From: DATKEG01 sp035544515
GTDB lineage: Bacteria; Acidobacteriota; Vicinamibacteria; Fen-336
Direction: 5' to 3'
Assembly (NCBI GenBank): GCA_035544515.1
Contig: DATKEG010000187.1
Coordinates: 1-23,992, forward strand
DNA: 23,992 bases
Shown: in pieces, positions 23,849-23,992 of the stretch
Layout: each line of letters opens with the position of its first letter
How positions within the stretch are numbered: position 1 is the first letter of the stretch
Position numbers and translations under genes: made by a program
Notes under the pieces: generated by a model
Databases searched by the model: none
Told to the model about the DNA's origin: nothing
The model's input: only the letters and a program-made list of their open reading frames with translations

Positions 23849-23992
23849 GGCCGCCGCTGGCCGTGCTCGCCCTGGCTTCCCTGGGCCTCGTCGCGGGCGG
23901 CGGCGCCTCCCTCCACAGCGTGGGCGCGCAGGACGCCGCGGCGGCGCGTGCCGGCGGCGACGACGCCCCGGCCATCGCCAGCCTCCGCGCCC
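23845..23992 (+). CDS. Secreted protein, N-terminal part only
   Basis: ATG 23845 overlaps the stop of the caspase-fold gene (ATGA), and the frame runs open for 49 codons to the right edge. It begins with a signal peptide (RPPLAVLALASLGLVAGGG) and an Ala/Gly/Asp-rich stretch. The gene is the fourth member of the overlapping run and is probably translationally coupled. Nothing in the visible part identifies the family. Confidence 0.7.
   Translation, partial: MRPPLAVLALASLGLVAGGGASLHSVGAQDAAAARAGGDDAPAIASLRA

Overview
The window is very GC-rich and densely coded. It looks like a chromosomal segment of an Acidobacteriota-type bacterium. This is an inference from gene content, not a phylogenetic test. 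The pointers are an Oar-like TonB-dependent outer-membrane protein with an N-terminal carboxypeptidase-regulatory domain, a CRTAC1-type FG-GAP/ASPIC-UnbV protein, a Tat-exported GFO/IDH oxidoreductase, the tail of an ADOP/MacB-type permease, a LytS/LytTR pair, and an operon of DUF4159, vWA and caspase-fold-like proteins. I found no rRNA, tRNA, CRISPR array, insertion sequence or phage gene.

Layout. Positions 1-1192 (minus strand): the first 54 codons of a secreted protein running off the left edge, and an MltD-like lytic transglycosylase. Positions 1193-4860 (plus): a promoter region with an AT-rich palindrome, the large Oar-like receptor, and a very clear intrinsic terminator. Positions 4968-8352 (plus): a small OB-fold-like protein of unknown role and a 990-residue secreted TPR-repeat protein. 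Positions 8322-9918 (minus): a nucleotidyltransferase-fold protein, an endonuclease/exonuclease/phosphatase protein, and a purU reading frame whose central catalytic part is missing. Positions 10005-15518 (minus): a GntR/FCD regulator, an Old Yellow Enzyme family oxidoreductase, a truncated MFS transporter remnant, a Tat-signal GFO/IDH oxidoreductase and a CRTAC1-like protein. The first four are tightly packed and look like one catabolic operon. Positions 15626-17615 (plus): a LytS-type histidine kinase and a LytTR response regulator that overlap. Positions 17781-18323 (plus): a 49-residue membrane protein and a decayed ABC-permease remnant. Positions 18489-23992 (plus): an MFS transporter, then a tightly overlapping run of DUF4159, vWA/GATase-like and caspase-fold-like genes, and the start of one more secreted protein.

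Two themes stand out. First, the 11-base sequence ATATATGATAT occurs in the promoter region of the Oar-like receptor (1425-1435) and, on the other strand, in the promoter of the GntR regulator (15534-15544). In both places it sits in an odd-length palindrome TATAT(G/C)ATAT. This suggests that the GntR protein controls its own catabolic cluster and the outer-membrane receptor about 14 kb away. Second, three genes (purU, an MFS transporter and an ADOP-type permease) keep recognisable ends but have lost the middle. This is either real gene decay by internal deletion or an assembly artefact, and it deserves checking. The CRTAC1-like gene also begins inside a CTCTGCG-type inverted repeat that appears to supply its signal peptide.
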